Source: Torymus aiolomorphi | Lineage: Eukaryota; Arthropoda; Insecta; Hymenoptera; Torymidae | Direction: 5' to 3' | Length of the DNA stretch: 64,000 nt | Assembly (NCBI GenBank): GCA_036365515.1 | Contig: CM070876.1 | Span: 96,357,300 to 96,421,299 of the forward strand | Notes under the pieces: generated by a model | Databases searched by the model: none | The model's input: only the letters and a program-made list of their open reading frames with translations | Told to the model about the DNA's origin: nothing | In this document: piece by piece, positions 38,484-49,900 of the stretch | Numbering within the stretch: position 1 is the stretch's first letter | Layout of the letters: each line of letters starts with the position of its first letter | Program-made: the position numbers and the translations under genes

Positions 38484-39023
38484 AATAATTAGAGAAATAA
38501 TTGGTTTAATTTTTTGAATTTTGGTGGAAATGCTGAGTCTGTATGTTATTTTTTACGTGTTCTATGGAGCGGCTTTATATATACTAGAAAATATAAATGA
38601 CGCGTGTATCTTGTTTACTCGCTTTTGTTTTTTATTAAGGTTAATTTACAGTGCGCTTCATCTACACATTAAATTTTCAACACATGTTGGCCAATCAAAT
38701 TCCGCGAAATACGTTTAACAATACTTTTGTTTGCAATTTGATATTAATAAATTCAAATTTTTACAGATTAAAACTATTTATATTCTGCATTATCATGACT
38801 TTTCTCAAATTTTTTTAAATATTTTAAATTTAATACAAGGAATCGATAAATTAGTTTAAGGAATCTAATTGCCCATTGATTGGCATCTGTTGTCTTATAT
38901 AACAATTTCCTTATAAAAATATCATTTATATCTTGGATTTTAAATACAATTTTTTTCGAGCAATGAGTATCCAATCGTAATAAAATAAATATTTATTTAA
39001 TTATCAAAATTATTTTCAGAAAA
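38484..39023. other. AT-rich DNA upstream of the RPA-like gene
   Basis: No gene recognised. The gypsy element inserted here, about 545 bp upstream of the first coding exon, and could affect its promoter. Confidence 0.4.
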
Positions 39024-40549
39024 ATGGAAAATTTATCTAAAATACAATCATTAAATCCATACAATCAGAAATCGTGAGTTATTATATTTTAATTTTCTAA
39101 AACATAAATATAAACTTTCAATGAAATAAGTAATTGTTATTTACTTTACAGTAAATTAATTTTAGCCAAAGTTATATTCAAATCTAATAAAAAGGAATTC
39201 AATAATGGATGTTTGTTTTTTATTAATTTGTTGGATAATACCGGAATTATAAAATGTATAAAATACAATCGAGATTGTAATCGATTTTACAACGTCATAA
39301 AAGTAAGTTATTATTATTTTAAATAATGTCTGTAATATATTATAAAATGAATATGATTTCAAGAAAATTATAAATTCCTACATCTCTTTTTTAATTTGTC
39401 GGATTAGTAAAAGATGTTACCATCTCATAATATGTTTATGAACTGTACCAATTCTGAAGCTTTTAAATTTTTCCATTTTCTTTACTTTTGTCATAATTTT
39501 AATTTTATATTTAAAATTAGCAAAATTAATTAAAACAAAAAAACGATTATTGATTTGATACGTTTTCTAATAGTCTTCCTAATTAATACCGTTTTCAACT
39601 ATATTGTAACATTGTATATTCTTTTGCTAAATCGACAAATTACTACAATTTATTTCAATCATAAATTAGATTATACTAATGAATAAAATTTAACGAAAAA
39701 TATTATTCATAACCTCAAAACACTAACGCGCGAATCGCGTTGTAATTTTACTATTTAGTAATAAGTTAAATAATGAGAAATATTAAAATATTGGTATTTA
39801 TGTAATCATATTATATTCAAATATAATATTTTTTTTATAGGTAAACGAAGTTTATTATTTTAACAAATTTACAGTTGGTTTTTCAAATGAAAAGTACAAT
39901 ACAGTTAATAACAGTTATCAAATGGTTTTCAATAGAAATAGTACAATCAAAAAATTTATTGGAGAAATAAATTTTGATTTTAATATAAAAAAAAATTTCA
40001 CGTCAATAAAAGAAGTACCAAATTTAATTGAAAACAACATTATCAGTAAGCTCAATTTTAATATTTAATTTGAATATTAATATTAACAAATAATTATATT
40101 AAATAAAAAATTACAGACATTGTTGCTATAGTTGATGAAACTCATGATACTGTAAATATACAAACCAAAAAAGGGAACAGTGTCATCTCTAAAAAAGAAT
40201 GTGTATTAAAAGATGACCAAAATCATCAGGTAAATAAAAATATTGTAAAATTTTGAAGTAAATATACAATTAAAACGTATTTCGCAATAGTTAAATGTTT
40301 AAAATAAATTTTTTATTTGATTATATATGAGCATATCCCAAAAACTTTTAAAATTTTATGAGGCAACCTTATTATAAGTTTGCCTTAACCATTAAGTTAT
40401 ACGCTTTTTATTTCTCCGTTGAAAAATGAACATTTTCTTTTTTTGTTTCATTCACGTGCTTTGTAAAGAACTTCAGTTATAGTCTTCTAAATCGAAATTT
40501 TGATTTATATAATATTTTAAAAGTTTATTTTCAAACACACACACACACA

Positions 40550-40585
<36 letters not shown>

Positions 40586-41089
40586 ACACACACACACACA
40601 TATATATATTATTTTTAATACTTTTAATAATTTAATTGCACATCATTTTTTATTACTATGTTAAATTCATTGTACTATTATAGATAAATCTGACTCTTTG
40701 GGGTGATTCTAATAATATAAATATTAAAGAAAATGAAATTTTCTGTTTTTACAATTTACGAATAACGAAAGGAAATTACGTAAAGGCATTAAATTCGATT
40801 GAGGAAACCATTGTTAAAAAATAAGAAAATAATGATGAGTACAAACGGTTAGATTAATTAATTTTATATATTTAAATATTTAACTTCATCAATTGTTCTA
40901 CAATTTTTTCTTTAATAATATAGATTATACGAATTTTTAAATAATTACATTTATGAAGATTTTAACGAGTCATCATTAATTGAAGCTACTTTGAAAGTCG
41001 AAATGTCTGATATACTTGAAGAAATTTTTAATAACATAAAGTTTGAGGATCTATGTGAAAACCAATCAAAAAAAAGAAAATTGAATTAA
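39024..41089 (+). CDS. Divergent RPA70-like protein (two OB folds), six exons
   Basis: Six exons with GT/AG borders and matching phases: 39,024-39,073; 39,152-39,302; 39,841-40,045; 40,117-40,229; 40,684-40,847; 40,924-41,089. The predicted protein follows RPA1 (replication protein A large subunit) from the start of DNA-binding domain A: IQSLNPYNQK aligns with the family's conserved IASLTPYQ segment, then FFINLLDNTGIIKC (exon 2), VNEVYYFNKFTV and NSYQMVFN (exon 3), and domain B with DIVAIVDE-like and INLTLWGD (exons 4-5). RPA1 binds single-stranded DNA in replication and repair. The RPA70N, DBD-C and zinc-finger parts are absent, so this is a stand-alone A-B module of about 225 residues. An in-frame TAA at 40,822-40,824 precedes the last 7 codons of exon 5. 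Exon 6 stays open in phase and ends with a KKRKLN tail. So the gene either ends there or carries one nonsense mutation. I rely on remembered family sequence, and no alignment was run. Confidence 0.75.
40535..40612. repeat. (CA)n/(TA)n microsatellite in RPA-like intron 4
   Basis: CA-rich array with CG interruptions followed by TATATATA, inside the intron between exons 4 and 5. Confidence 0.95.
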
Positions 41090-42869
41090 TGAAAAAAACA
41101 TAAGCAGGTAAAAGATTTATAAAATTTAAAATTTGTTCAAAAAATTAATAACACTAAAATAATATTTAGTATTTCAAATAACATCTATTTCCATGATTAG
41201 TACACCCAAAATAAGAAAATTATTGATATTTGATAAATTTAACTGAAAATTTGATTTGAAGAAGATATACATTTGGAAGGCTATTTTTAAAAAGATAAGT
41301 AATACTTAAATACGATTAATATAATTCAAATTACATTATTTTGTTATTATCAAAATTATAATAGTATTTATTTTATAGCCCAGTGGATTAGGCCTACTGG
41401 GGATCCCACTGCACTGCAAAAAAAAATTTCTATTCTTAATATAATTCATTTTGAAACAATTAAAATTTATTTAAATTAAGTAAATTTTACTTGTTCAAAA
41501 GCGATTCATTTAAAAATAAAAATTTATTTTACTGTATAAAAAAAAACGCACCATGATATTTACCGCAAGGTGGTGTGAAAATAATATCAACTTTTTTTTA
41601 TAAAATAGTAAATTATTATAGGTATAGAAGGTGATTAATTACCTTATTATAGGTGTATAATGTAAAAATCACCTTACACACCAGTGTTATACAGTATTTT
41701 ATACCACTACAGCTGAATAATCATATTAAAGTTATGATTTTGAGGTTATAGTAGTATAATAGTACATTATGCAACTATTTATGAAAATTAATTTTTTCTG
41801 GCATGGATGATGATTGAGCATGAGTGATACACTCGTGCTCAAAATCATCATCTGAGTCTGAAAAAATCAATTGTTCTCTTGTTACACATAGTACTTTTTC
41901 AAACTTTTGACAAACACTTTAAATTTCTAATGTATAATAGCTGCGTTCAAAAGAACATAAAAAGCTTATATTAAAAAAAAAAAAATTTCTCTAGCTATCA
42001 CGGTACTGTTGTTATTAATAAAAACGAGTTGTTTTCTTTAAGGTTATAACTTCAAAAGTAAATGGTTAATTTTTTTGAGAAAAATCATGATAATAGAGAA
42101 TATAAATAGCTATAATCTCTAAAAACTTGAATCCATTCCGTTGGTTAGTTTTTGAGAACAAAATTAAATAATAAAAAAACTTGTTTTCTGTGGCGACAAT
42201 GCACTGGAATAAAATTGTGTTAATTACTTCAAAATTCCTTGTAAAAGTAGATTTTTGGTAGCCACCTGCACCACTATTTGGGATAGATGATTGGTTCATA
42301 AATTTCAGAGATTTTTGAGGTTAAAATTTTTGTAACCTTTTTTTCAAATCGTAATTTCTTGAAAACGGCTGTATGTATCTGAGTGGGATAGGTAGTATTT
42401 AAAAGAGAATTAAAATACCCATATTTTCTAAAAAAAATTTTCTAGCTCACGATTCTTTGATTATTAACAAAAACGTAAAACCTGAAAAATGAAAAAAATA
42501 AGTTTTGTATGTTCAACGATTTCGGTTGGAAAATTGTCGTAATTTCTTCAAAATTCATTCTGTAGGTAGAGTTTGCATAATTCTCGGTCGAGTTCTTTTG
42601 GCAAAATAATTGGTCAATAAATTTCAGAGAAATTTGAGGTTAAAATTTTTTAAACTTTTTTTTTTAAATCGTAATTTATCGAAAACGGTTCGATGAATCA
42701 GTTCCAGATTTTTAGACAATTTTGTATGTGATATAGATATTATGTATGTGAATTTTCATCAAGATTGTACGATTACATTTTATTTTCTTCTAAATTATAC
42801 ATTTCAAAACTACTTAATGACAATTTTTGACTTACAATTGAGAATTTGAAAAATATAAAAAAATAAAAT
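41090..42869. other. AT-rich DNA with a dispersed repeat
   Basis: No gene. About 41,985-42,780 is a copy of the family also at 30,640-31,170 and 63,480-63,960. Shared landmarks are CTAGCTATCACG, AAAAATCATGATAAT, ATAAATAGCTATAAT and GGTTAAAATTTT. A GC-rich island GCCCAGTGGATTAGGCCTAC at 41,379-41,398 stands out but I cannot assign it. Confidence 0.55.
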
Positions 42870-43223
42870 TGTTACGTGTGGATACACGTACGAATATAGA
42901 ATAACGAAATAAGCAAGGCGTCCAATTACAATATGACGCTGATTAGCAGAAAGCCGAGCAGTGGCGGCCTTGTCTAGGATGATAGAGTTTCTGTCTCGCG
43001 AGTCGGTGGCGTTGGTTCGATCCCAGGGTCCGTCACTTTTTATTATAAAAAAGTTGCGAGAGCTCACTCGTGTTATTTGTGAGTCTATCTCGGTTCACGC
43101 ATGTACGAAGGGTTCTGAGGTGTTCGTGTCGTTCCAAGCCGAGACTCGAAATGATGCAGTGAAATACAACTAGAGTTAAAGTATACTTGCTTTATTTATT
43201 AAAATACTTATACGCGCGAGAGA

Positions 43224-43229
43224 GATAAC
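43224..43229. repeat. Target-site duplication, left (GATAAC)
   Basis: Six-base GATAAC immediately outside the terminal AGTAGTATATGG. It matches 60,136-60,141 on the other side. Six-base duplications are characteristic of Polinton/Maverick integration. Confidence 0.85.
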
Positions 43230-43237
43230 AGTAGTAT

Positions 43238-43525
43238 ATGGTCAGGTATAGCGAGACATATCATATTACAAGTGGGGGAGGGGGGCTCGCGCCCCGGGAA
43301 GGGTCATTAAGTCAAGTGTTATGTAAACAGTAGCTGCACAGTAGCTGTCCCATGTCAATGGGCCTATTGTTCTCAACCGCAACTATTGTGTAAACAAAAC
43401 ACCCATTGACATGGTTAATTAGCTACTGTTTTTACATAGCACTTGACTTAATGACCCATACAGAGGCGCGACCCCCCACCCCACTTGTAATATGATATGC
43501 CTCGCTATACCTGACCATATACGAG
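43238..43525. repeat. Foldback terminus, left
   Basis: The outermost ~105 bp (TATATGGTCAGGTATAGCGA ... GTCATTAAGTCAAGTG) is repeated in inverted orientation at about 43,425-43,523, around a loop that has its own inverted pair (CATGTCAATGGG and CCCATTGACATG). Each end of the element can therefore fold into a long hairpin by itself. Confidence 0.85.
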
Positions 43526-43731
43526 AGAGAGAGAGGAGGTGGAAGGCGGGTGAGGGGGAGGCGGTGGGTGTTGGGTGATGGGGAGGCGGTGGGTGGTGGG
43601 TGAGGGGAGGTGGTGGGTGGTGGGAGAGGGGGTGGTGCGAGGTGGGTGAGGGGGGTGGGGAGGTGGTGGGCGCCGGTGGGTGGTGGGTGAGGGTAGAACT
43701 GAAAAAATGATTATAAAAATATTTTATTTTT

Positions 43732-43782
<51 letters not shown>

Positions 43783-43819
43783 CACACACGTACAAATTAT
43801 GTTGCTTACGCGGACGCAT

Positions 43820-43854
<35 letters not shown>

Positions 43855-43872
43855 GTGCATACACAAGAGAGA

Positions 43873-43929
<57 letters not shown>

Positions 43930-43930
43930 T
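43526..43930. repeat. G-rich tract and CA/GA microsatellites, left arm
   Basis: About 43,530-43,690 is a run of GGTGGG/GAGGGG motifs with many closely spaced G-triplets. It is followed by (CA)n, a short unique stretch, a second (CA)n and (GA)n. The mirrored C-rich version is at 59,384-59,830. Such G-runs could form quadruplexes. The TH/RE/SL-repeat frames here are artefacts. Confidence 0.85.
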
Positions 43931-44050
43931 TTGTGTGCTGCGGCGACCTTCCCCACAGGGGTCCCCAGCGTCTAAAGTATAGTGAATCGTTTGTATACGT
44001 GATAGAGCTAGTGGCCCTGAAAAGGGCCGTTTTCTTTTTTGTGTTAAGTT

Positions 44051-44224
44051 TTAATTATATCGTGAATAACCTTGTTTACTGGGAAAGGAATTGGTATTGG
44101 TGGAAAAAGATTTATACCGTGAGGAATCTTTATCAGTCGACGACGAATAATCTTTCGTTTTTTTATCGATGAGAGGTTGTTTTTCCTCCTTGTCAGACTT
44201 CTGCTTGCTGAATGGTGGACCCAT
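44051..44224 (-). CDS. Gene A, left copy: 57-aa protein with possible N-myristoylation signal
   Basis: The best start is ATG 44,224 (the longer frame begins with GTG). The product opens MGPPFSKQKS: Gly2 with Ser6 matches the N-myristoylation pattern MGxxxS. It is otherwise Lys/Ser/Asp-rich and probably disordered. A TATAAG box lies about 50 bp upstream of the start (mirrored at 59,033-59,038). A lipid-anchored small protein could act at membranes during particle assembly, but that is inference and I do not recognise the family. It differs from the right copy by one residue (Thr versus Ser near residue 29). Confidence 0.6.
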   Translation of the reverse strand: MGPPFSKQKSDKEEKQPLIDKKTKDYSSSTDKDSSRYKSFSTNTNSFPSKQGYSRYN

Positions 44225-44388
44225 GATGTGTGCTCGGTGAAGGTTGCAGGCCTTCTGTTTTATCACATCCCTCTACTATTATAGCTTATATCTAAGCGCA
44301 AGTGACTGGTGGTGGTGGGAGGGAGCAGGAGTGGTGGCGGAATAGAGATATGAAGTAATGAAGAAGGCAATTAAATTAAAATTTGTAT

Positions 44389-45248
44389 TTATTGATTATT
44401 AACAGTCTCGTATTCGTATACATCTTTTTCTAGGATCGGTAAATAAATACTACGTATTTCTATAAATAGTCTATCAATGTTCGTACTACCAAAGTCTGAA
44501 TGAATCATACGGTTTTTTACATCAGTTTTTAATTCGTCTTTTTGCTCGTCAAAAAGTTTAACAAATGTGTTCCCGTCAATTTCACGAATTTTCTCGTCGC
44601 CGCTGTTCACATGGGTTTTCAAGCTTTCAACTATTACATCATAAATGATATTAATGTACGTAGACATATTCTCTAATTCACGAAGCCGAAACTCGATACA
44701 CTCGCCATGCTTTTTAATATTACAAATGTACGACGCAACATCACTACACTTGGTAAACTCACGACTTTTTTCTTCTTTTTCGGTGGTTCTCCATCGTCGT
44801 TGTTGTCGCAGTCGTCAGCTGTATCGATGGGTCTGGTGATTGACTCTGTATCCATACGTAAGCCATCAGTGGTGTCCCAATCTTGCGCCTCGTGCAGATG
44901 CCGTTGACCACGTAATGACACAGGTTCCTTTGTTTTGCTTTTCTGAGTGATTGCCACAGCTCTCGAGCTATAAGCAGTGGTCAAATCAATCTCGTGTTGA
45001 GCTAGGCCAATTTTTCTAAAGTCCCGCTTGTGGGCGTATAGATGGTACATTATTGCTGGAAAATGTGTTGTGAATTCCTCCCATTCGGCGCTATCCATTG
45101 TTATGTATCTATGTGGTGAAGTATCGCCGCCCAATTGAATCACTGTACGAAAATGGTCACCGTAATATTGCAGACCAATGTATGCAAATTTCGTGTGTGC
45201 AAATCTCCGAGGACTTTGGAAAAATACACGTGCCACTTCGCGAGACAT
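44389..45248 (-). pseudogene. Gene B, left copy: NLS-bearing protein, frameshifted and with altered N-terminus
   Basis: The frame from ATG 45,248 starts MSREVARVFFQSPRR, then jumps into the gene B body at FAHTKFAYIGLQYYG. Comparison with the right arm shows that an 835-bp deletion made this fusion. A missing base near 44,706 shifts the frame, and the C-terminal part continues at 44,389-44,667. The region around YIGLQYYGDHFRTVIQLGG and RYITMDSAEWEEF has the strand-turn-strand then W-containing helix layout of PC4-like single-strand DNA-binding folds, a weak resemblance. A PPKKKKKVV motif looks like a nuclear localisation signal. Confidence 0.6.
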
Positions 45249-45445
45249 AACGATTTTTTTTTTATCAAGCAGCCGTTAGGACACTATTGAATCTCAGTAT
45301 TGGTTCGAAGAAAATGCGCTTGTAAAACAATGGGGCGTAGATGCGGAACAAGTGGCGCTGGTGGGGGCAAACTCTGGCGAGATGACGAGATGACTAATTT
45401 TTTTAACATAGGTTTCACGGGGCACGTTTCAAGATAACGTATGTG

Positions 45446-45490
45446 TATAAGAATCCTGTGCGACTCGCTGCTGTGCACAGTTCATTCAGA
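45446..45490 (+). promoter_or_regulatory. Candidate gene C promoter, left arm
   Basis: TATAAG at 45,446-45,451 followed about 30 bases later by ACAGTTCATTCAG, close to the arthropod initiator. The gene C ATG follows at 45,504. A mirror copy lies at about 56,990-57,035. Confidence 0.5.
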
Positions 45491-45503
45491 AGTTTCGTGA
45501 GAG

Positions 45504-45791
45504 ATGGATAATTACGCTAAGAGAACGCTTCGGTGTGCCGTGTTACGACTCGCGGCAAGAGCACGACACGGCAGGAACCCTGACTGGATGCGTCGTTTGC
45601 GACGTATGTCGCGTGAAAACTTGGAGGAGCAATTACGACTGATACTCAGATCGAGTGGGTATCGCGCGATAGTGCGCCTACACAATTCATTCGCGCATTC
45701 GCGTGAAGTACAGCGAGTCATCGAAGACGACGTCTTCGTCCGTCAACTAAGTGGATTGTATGTGTTTCGCGGCGTAGCGAACGCCCGTTAA
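45504..45791 (+). CDS. Gene C, left copy: 95-aa Arg-rich basic protein
   Basis: Short, strongly basic protein (MDNYAKRTLRCAVLRLAARA..., then DWMRRLRRMSRENLEEQLRL). Helical prediction with many arginines suggests nucleic-acid binding, for example a core or terminal protein, but no family is recognised. The stop TAA (45,789-45,791) lies 10 bases before an excellent splice donor (TTTAG|GTAAGT). If spliced, the acidic gene D follows in the same frame after the stop. Confidence 0.6.
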   Translation: MDNYAKRTLRCAVLRLAARARHGRNPDWMRRLRRMSRENLEEQLRLILRSSGYRAIVRLHNSFAHSREVQRVIEDDVFVRQLSGLYVFRGVANAR

Positions 45792-45883
45792 GAGCGTTTA
45801 GGTAAGTCTAAAACTTTTTTTTTTTTTTTTTTCAAAATAATTTTTATTTACATATTTTTATTTACATATTTTTTTATTTACAG

Positions 45884-46807
45884 CATTAGAGAGTCTCATA
45901 CGCGATGATGATTCGGAGCTATCCGGCAGTACGTATTTCGAGGAAGATGAGACCCCCGAGCACTCGGCACGTACGAGCGGCCTATTTAATCCTGCTCGGC
46001 GAATGATGAATTTTGCAGCACCCGTCGATACGGAAGAGGAGGAGGAGAAGGAGGAGGGGGAGGAGGAGGAGGAGGAGGAGGAGGAGGAGGAGGAGGAGGG
46101 TGGCGAGCAGGTAGAAGTTGTGGTCGAGGTGCATGAAGTCCCACGCCCCAAAAGCCCCGCGCTTGTCGTCTGGGGACCCGAAGGCCCTGAGATTCCCGTC
46201 TGGGGGCCAGGCGGTGACGTTCCTGATAACGATACAGAAGAGGAACGAGCGGTGCGCCGAGCCGATGATCAGCGGTTGGAAGACCTAATGTTCATGGACA
46301 TCGCGATTTCCGACGCACTTGCGATTTACGACAGGCCACTAGTGACCGCTGCAGAAGAGAGACTTCTCGCGAGTCAGCCTCCAGATGTGCTGGCAGAAGA
46401 CACCAGTACCGTAGCCAATACAGCGCGTGCAGACCGCGAAAATCAGCTGTCGAACTTTGCGCAGGCTACAATCACAGTTATGATTCCCATCGACGTGTCA
46501 ACGAATGTAAGTGTACAAAATATTTATTTAAAACGTTTTCTGATTTTGTTTTTTAGAAAGGCAAATATTTTTAATTATAGTTATCCGAAATCGTGATATG
46601 ATGCAGAGGGAAATCCGGTCATCGCTTCCTTTCCTCAATGGGCTGCCCGCATTATACCACCAAATAGCTCATAATCCGTGTGCAATAATTCAACGCTGGT
46701 TTCGTGACCAGGCTGAAGACGAGACTTCAGCGTTATACAACGACGCGGACCTGTCCGATCTTATATCGCGTGTGCGCGTAAGTTTTGCCGGTTATGCTGA
46801 ACCATAA
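45884..46807 (+). CDS. Gene D, left copy: spliced acidic protein
   Basis: Exon 45,884-46,506 follows a polypyrimidine-AG acceptor. It is open from its first codon (LESLIRDDDSELSG) and contains a run of about 30 Glu residues (46,035-46,099). A GTAAGT donor follows at 46,507. Using the acceptor at 46,605-46,606, the next exon joins in phase (REIRSSLPFLNGLPALYHQ... to 46,807). A further GTAAGT at 46,770 and an AG near 46,889 could add a short alternative end. Very acidic proteins of this type may chaperone basic DNA-binding partners such as gene C. The role is not known. Confidence 0.55.
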
Positions 46808-46941
46808 TTGAAAAAAAAAATCAGAAACGTTAACTAAAGCACAAAAAAAAAAAAAGTTAAAAGTATAATTTAAACTATTTTTATTTAGCGAGTGAGGGAC
46901 ATTCCACGAGGCAAGTAGGCGGCGGTGGTGGTGTCGGTGTC

Positions 46942-49900
46942 ATGGATGAAGAGCAAGTTTATGATGCACCCGGCGAGGACTACGACATCGTACGACCACC
47001 CGGAGCGCGCTTCATTGCGGTTGTTGAGGGACAGCAGTACCTGCGACGCTTCGCTACACAGGCCTATAGAGTAAGTTTCACTATTATAGAACCACGTGTC
47101 GATGTAAACCCTGTATTGTGGGTAGAGGCTGCGATCAGAGACATTCATAATTATATAACAGAGTGCGTACCGGGGCGTACATTAGTCGGTATTTCAATTT
47201 GTAACGATCGTTTTTCGCGTGGCGCAGGTGGGCTTTCGTTCAGACCAGTCTCTGACTTTAATTACGTTGATTTATGGAATTTAATAAATTCCATAAGCCA
47301 GAGTAACGAAATTTTAGGTATCGCGGAGGCTCTTGTGTTACAGGTGTGCTATGTACAAATGCCTGTAGGCGCTGGTCGAGATGCCTTAAAGTTGAGCGAT
47401 GTGCAAAAGCACTCAATCACTGTTATTAACAACAGCGATCACTTATGTTTACCGCGTGCGCTTGCGGTTGGACTGGTATACGTGGAGCGCAAGGCGCTGG
47501 ATTGCGCTGAGACGCGTGGAAAATGGGCAGTGATTCGCGACGGACGACGAAAAATGCAAAAAGAGCACGTGGAAAGACTCGTGACCGATGCGGGTGTAAA
47601 AATTCCAAGAGACGGTTGCGGCTTTGAAGAGCTCACAAGCTTCCAAGATTTTTTTCTCGCGCACGGGATAGCATTGGTTGTTTTCGAGAAAGATAATTTT
47701 GGGAGCGGTGAATTGGCGCTCTTTGACGGCCGCAACACTCTCCATGAATTAAATATCGCACTTAGTGGTATTATTTATTTGATGTTCGAAGAGCGTACGC
47801 GTCATTTTAATTTAATTACGAATTTATTCGGAGCGGCAGGGACACGTTTTTTCTGTTCTTATTGTAATAAGGGGTACCGTTATGTAAATCAGCACAAATG
47901 TACGCGAATATGTGAGAGCTGTTACGTTTCGCCACCGTGCAGAAACGTGCAAGTTGACATGATAGAGTGCGTGGATTGCGGACGTCAATTTTTCGGTCAC
48001 GAGTGTTTCGCGAACCACAAGCGTGCAGGGTCTTTCAAAAAAAATAATAAAAAACTGTGTGACGTTGTGCGTTTGTGTGAGAATTGTACGCGGGTTGTAA
48101 ACGTGTATCAACCGAAACACGAGTGCGGCATCGGGTTTTGTAACACATGTCAAAAGCGGCACGGCTTTAACGATTTGTGCTTCATGCGGCCGATCAGCGC
48201 CGACACGCGTGGTAAAAAAAATAAATATCTTTATATTTTTTACGATTTTGAAACGATGCAAGACACTCCGTATGGCGAAAGCGCGCGTGTTCATGTACCT
48301 AATTTGTGTGTCGCGCATCAAGTATGCACGGATTGCATCGACGTTGACGACATACAAATATTTTGCGCCACTTGTGGTGTACGTGAATTTGTCTTCAACC
48401 TTGAACCGGTAAAACAACTCTTGAAGCTTTGTGTGCGGGAAAAAACCGATTTTGCCGAAATTGTGTGCATAGCACACAATGCCAGGGCTTTCGACTCTCA
48501 ATTGATATTGAAGGAGTTGGCCGAAAGTTCCGAGCACGGATCGCCCACTGTAATATTAAGCGGTCACAATATTACGCTGTTAAAGTACGGACGCACAAAG
48601 TTTATTGATAGTATCAATTACTTTCAATTGAAACTGAGTGCTCTGCCTGCGACATTCGGACTGCCCGAGGGCTCAAAGAAAGGTTATTTTCCGCATTTCT
48701 TCAACACTCTCGAGAATGCGCATTACATTGGCCCTCTGCCCCCTGCCGAGTTTTATGGCCCGGGTACTATGTCTGTGGACGAGCGCGCCGCTTTTCTCGA
48801 CTGGCATAAGAACACCCGACCAAACTACATATTCGACTTTCAAAAAGAGATTGTCGAATACTGTAAAATGGATGTGGAAATATTGAGGCGCGCGTCCACA
48901 CGTTTTCGCGAAATTTTTATAGAAGTCGCGCAAACAGACCCATTCGTCGCGGCATGTACAATCGCATCTACGTGTTTGTATGTTTTTAGAAAAAATTTTT
49001 TGAAGGATAACACCATTGGTCTCTACCGCCAAACGGATATAGGCGCGCGGATAAGCACTCGCAAAAATCCATAGAGTGGCTGTTATATTGTGAGCGCGAG
49101 ATCGGGCGCAAAATTATACACGCGGGTCGTGCGCGTGAGTTTCGTTTGCGGGAGGGTCAACTCGTAGATGGGTACCTGCCGCCTCTACCAGGCGCCGGAG
49201 AACCTAGCTTAACAGACAAAGGAATCGCTTTTGAATTCCAAGGCTGTTACGTGCATGGCTGCCCGCGTTGTTTCCCCGATAATCGGAGCACACGGAAAAA
49301 TAAATATGGTCAAACATGCGTACAGGCGTACGAGTCCACTGTGGCAAAGGTTGCAGTAATGAGACGGCTAGGATACGACGTGCGTGAGATGTGGGAGTGC
49401 GATTTTGCGCGCGTGAAAAGTCAACAGCCGGAAATTACGCGATATTTAGCCACTCACCCAGTCATGAGCAAAATAACTTTAAATCCACGGGATGCTTTTT
49501 TCGGTGGGCGTACGGAAAATATCGTTACTTCGCGCAGTGTTGCGCCAGGCGAAGAGATAAAATATACCGATATTTGCTCTCTTTACCCATATATCTGCAA
49601 GAGGGGACGCTACCCCATTGGGCACCCGCGCATTTACATCGGCGAAGAATGTGCGACACTGACAGGAGGGCAAAACAACTATCTCTCGCGTGTGGAAGGG
49701 ATGGTCAAATGCAAAAGTTTTACCGCCTCGTAATTTGTTACTACCCGTGTTGCCGGTAAAAATGCACAATCGGCTAATTTTCGGGCTCTGTCGCACGTGT
49801 TGCGAGGAATTGCGGGAAGCCGATTGTAATCACGAGCAAATCGGTGAGCGCGAATTTACAGGTACATGGGTTGTTTACGAATTACAGAAGGCTGTTGAGC

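Noticed and set aside
43005..43030. GGTTCGATCCC, a perfect tRNA B-box-like motif
   Set aside because: No matching acceptor or D-arm can be folded around it and it lies in the LTR-like flank; at most a tRNA-derived fragment.
43680..43982. Thr-His and Arg-Glu repeat frames in the element arms
   Set aside because: Microsatellite translations.
47824..48537. 237-codon minus-strand frame (and its mirror at 53,947-54,660)
   Set aside because: Antisense to the Cys-rich and exonuclease region of the polymerase; no independent support.
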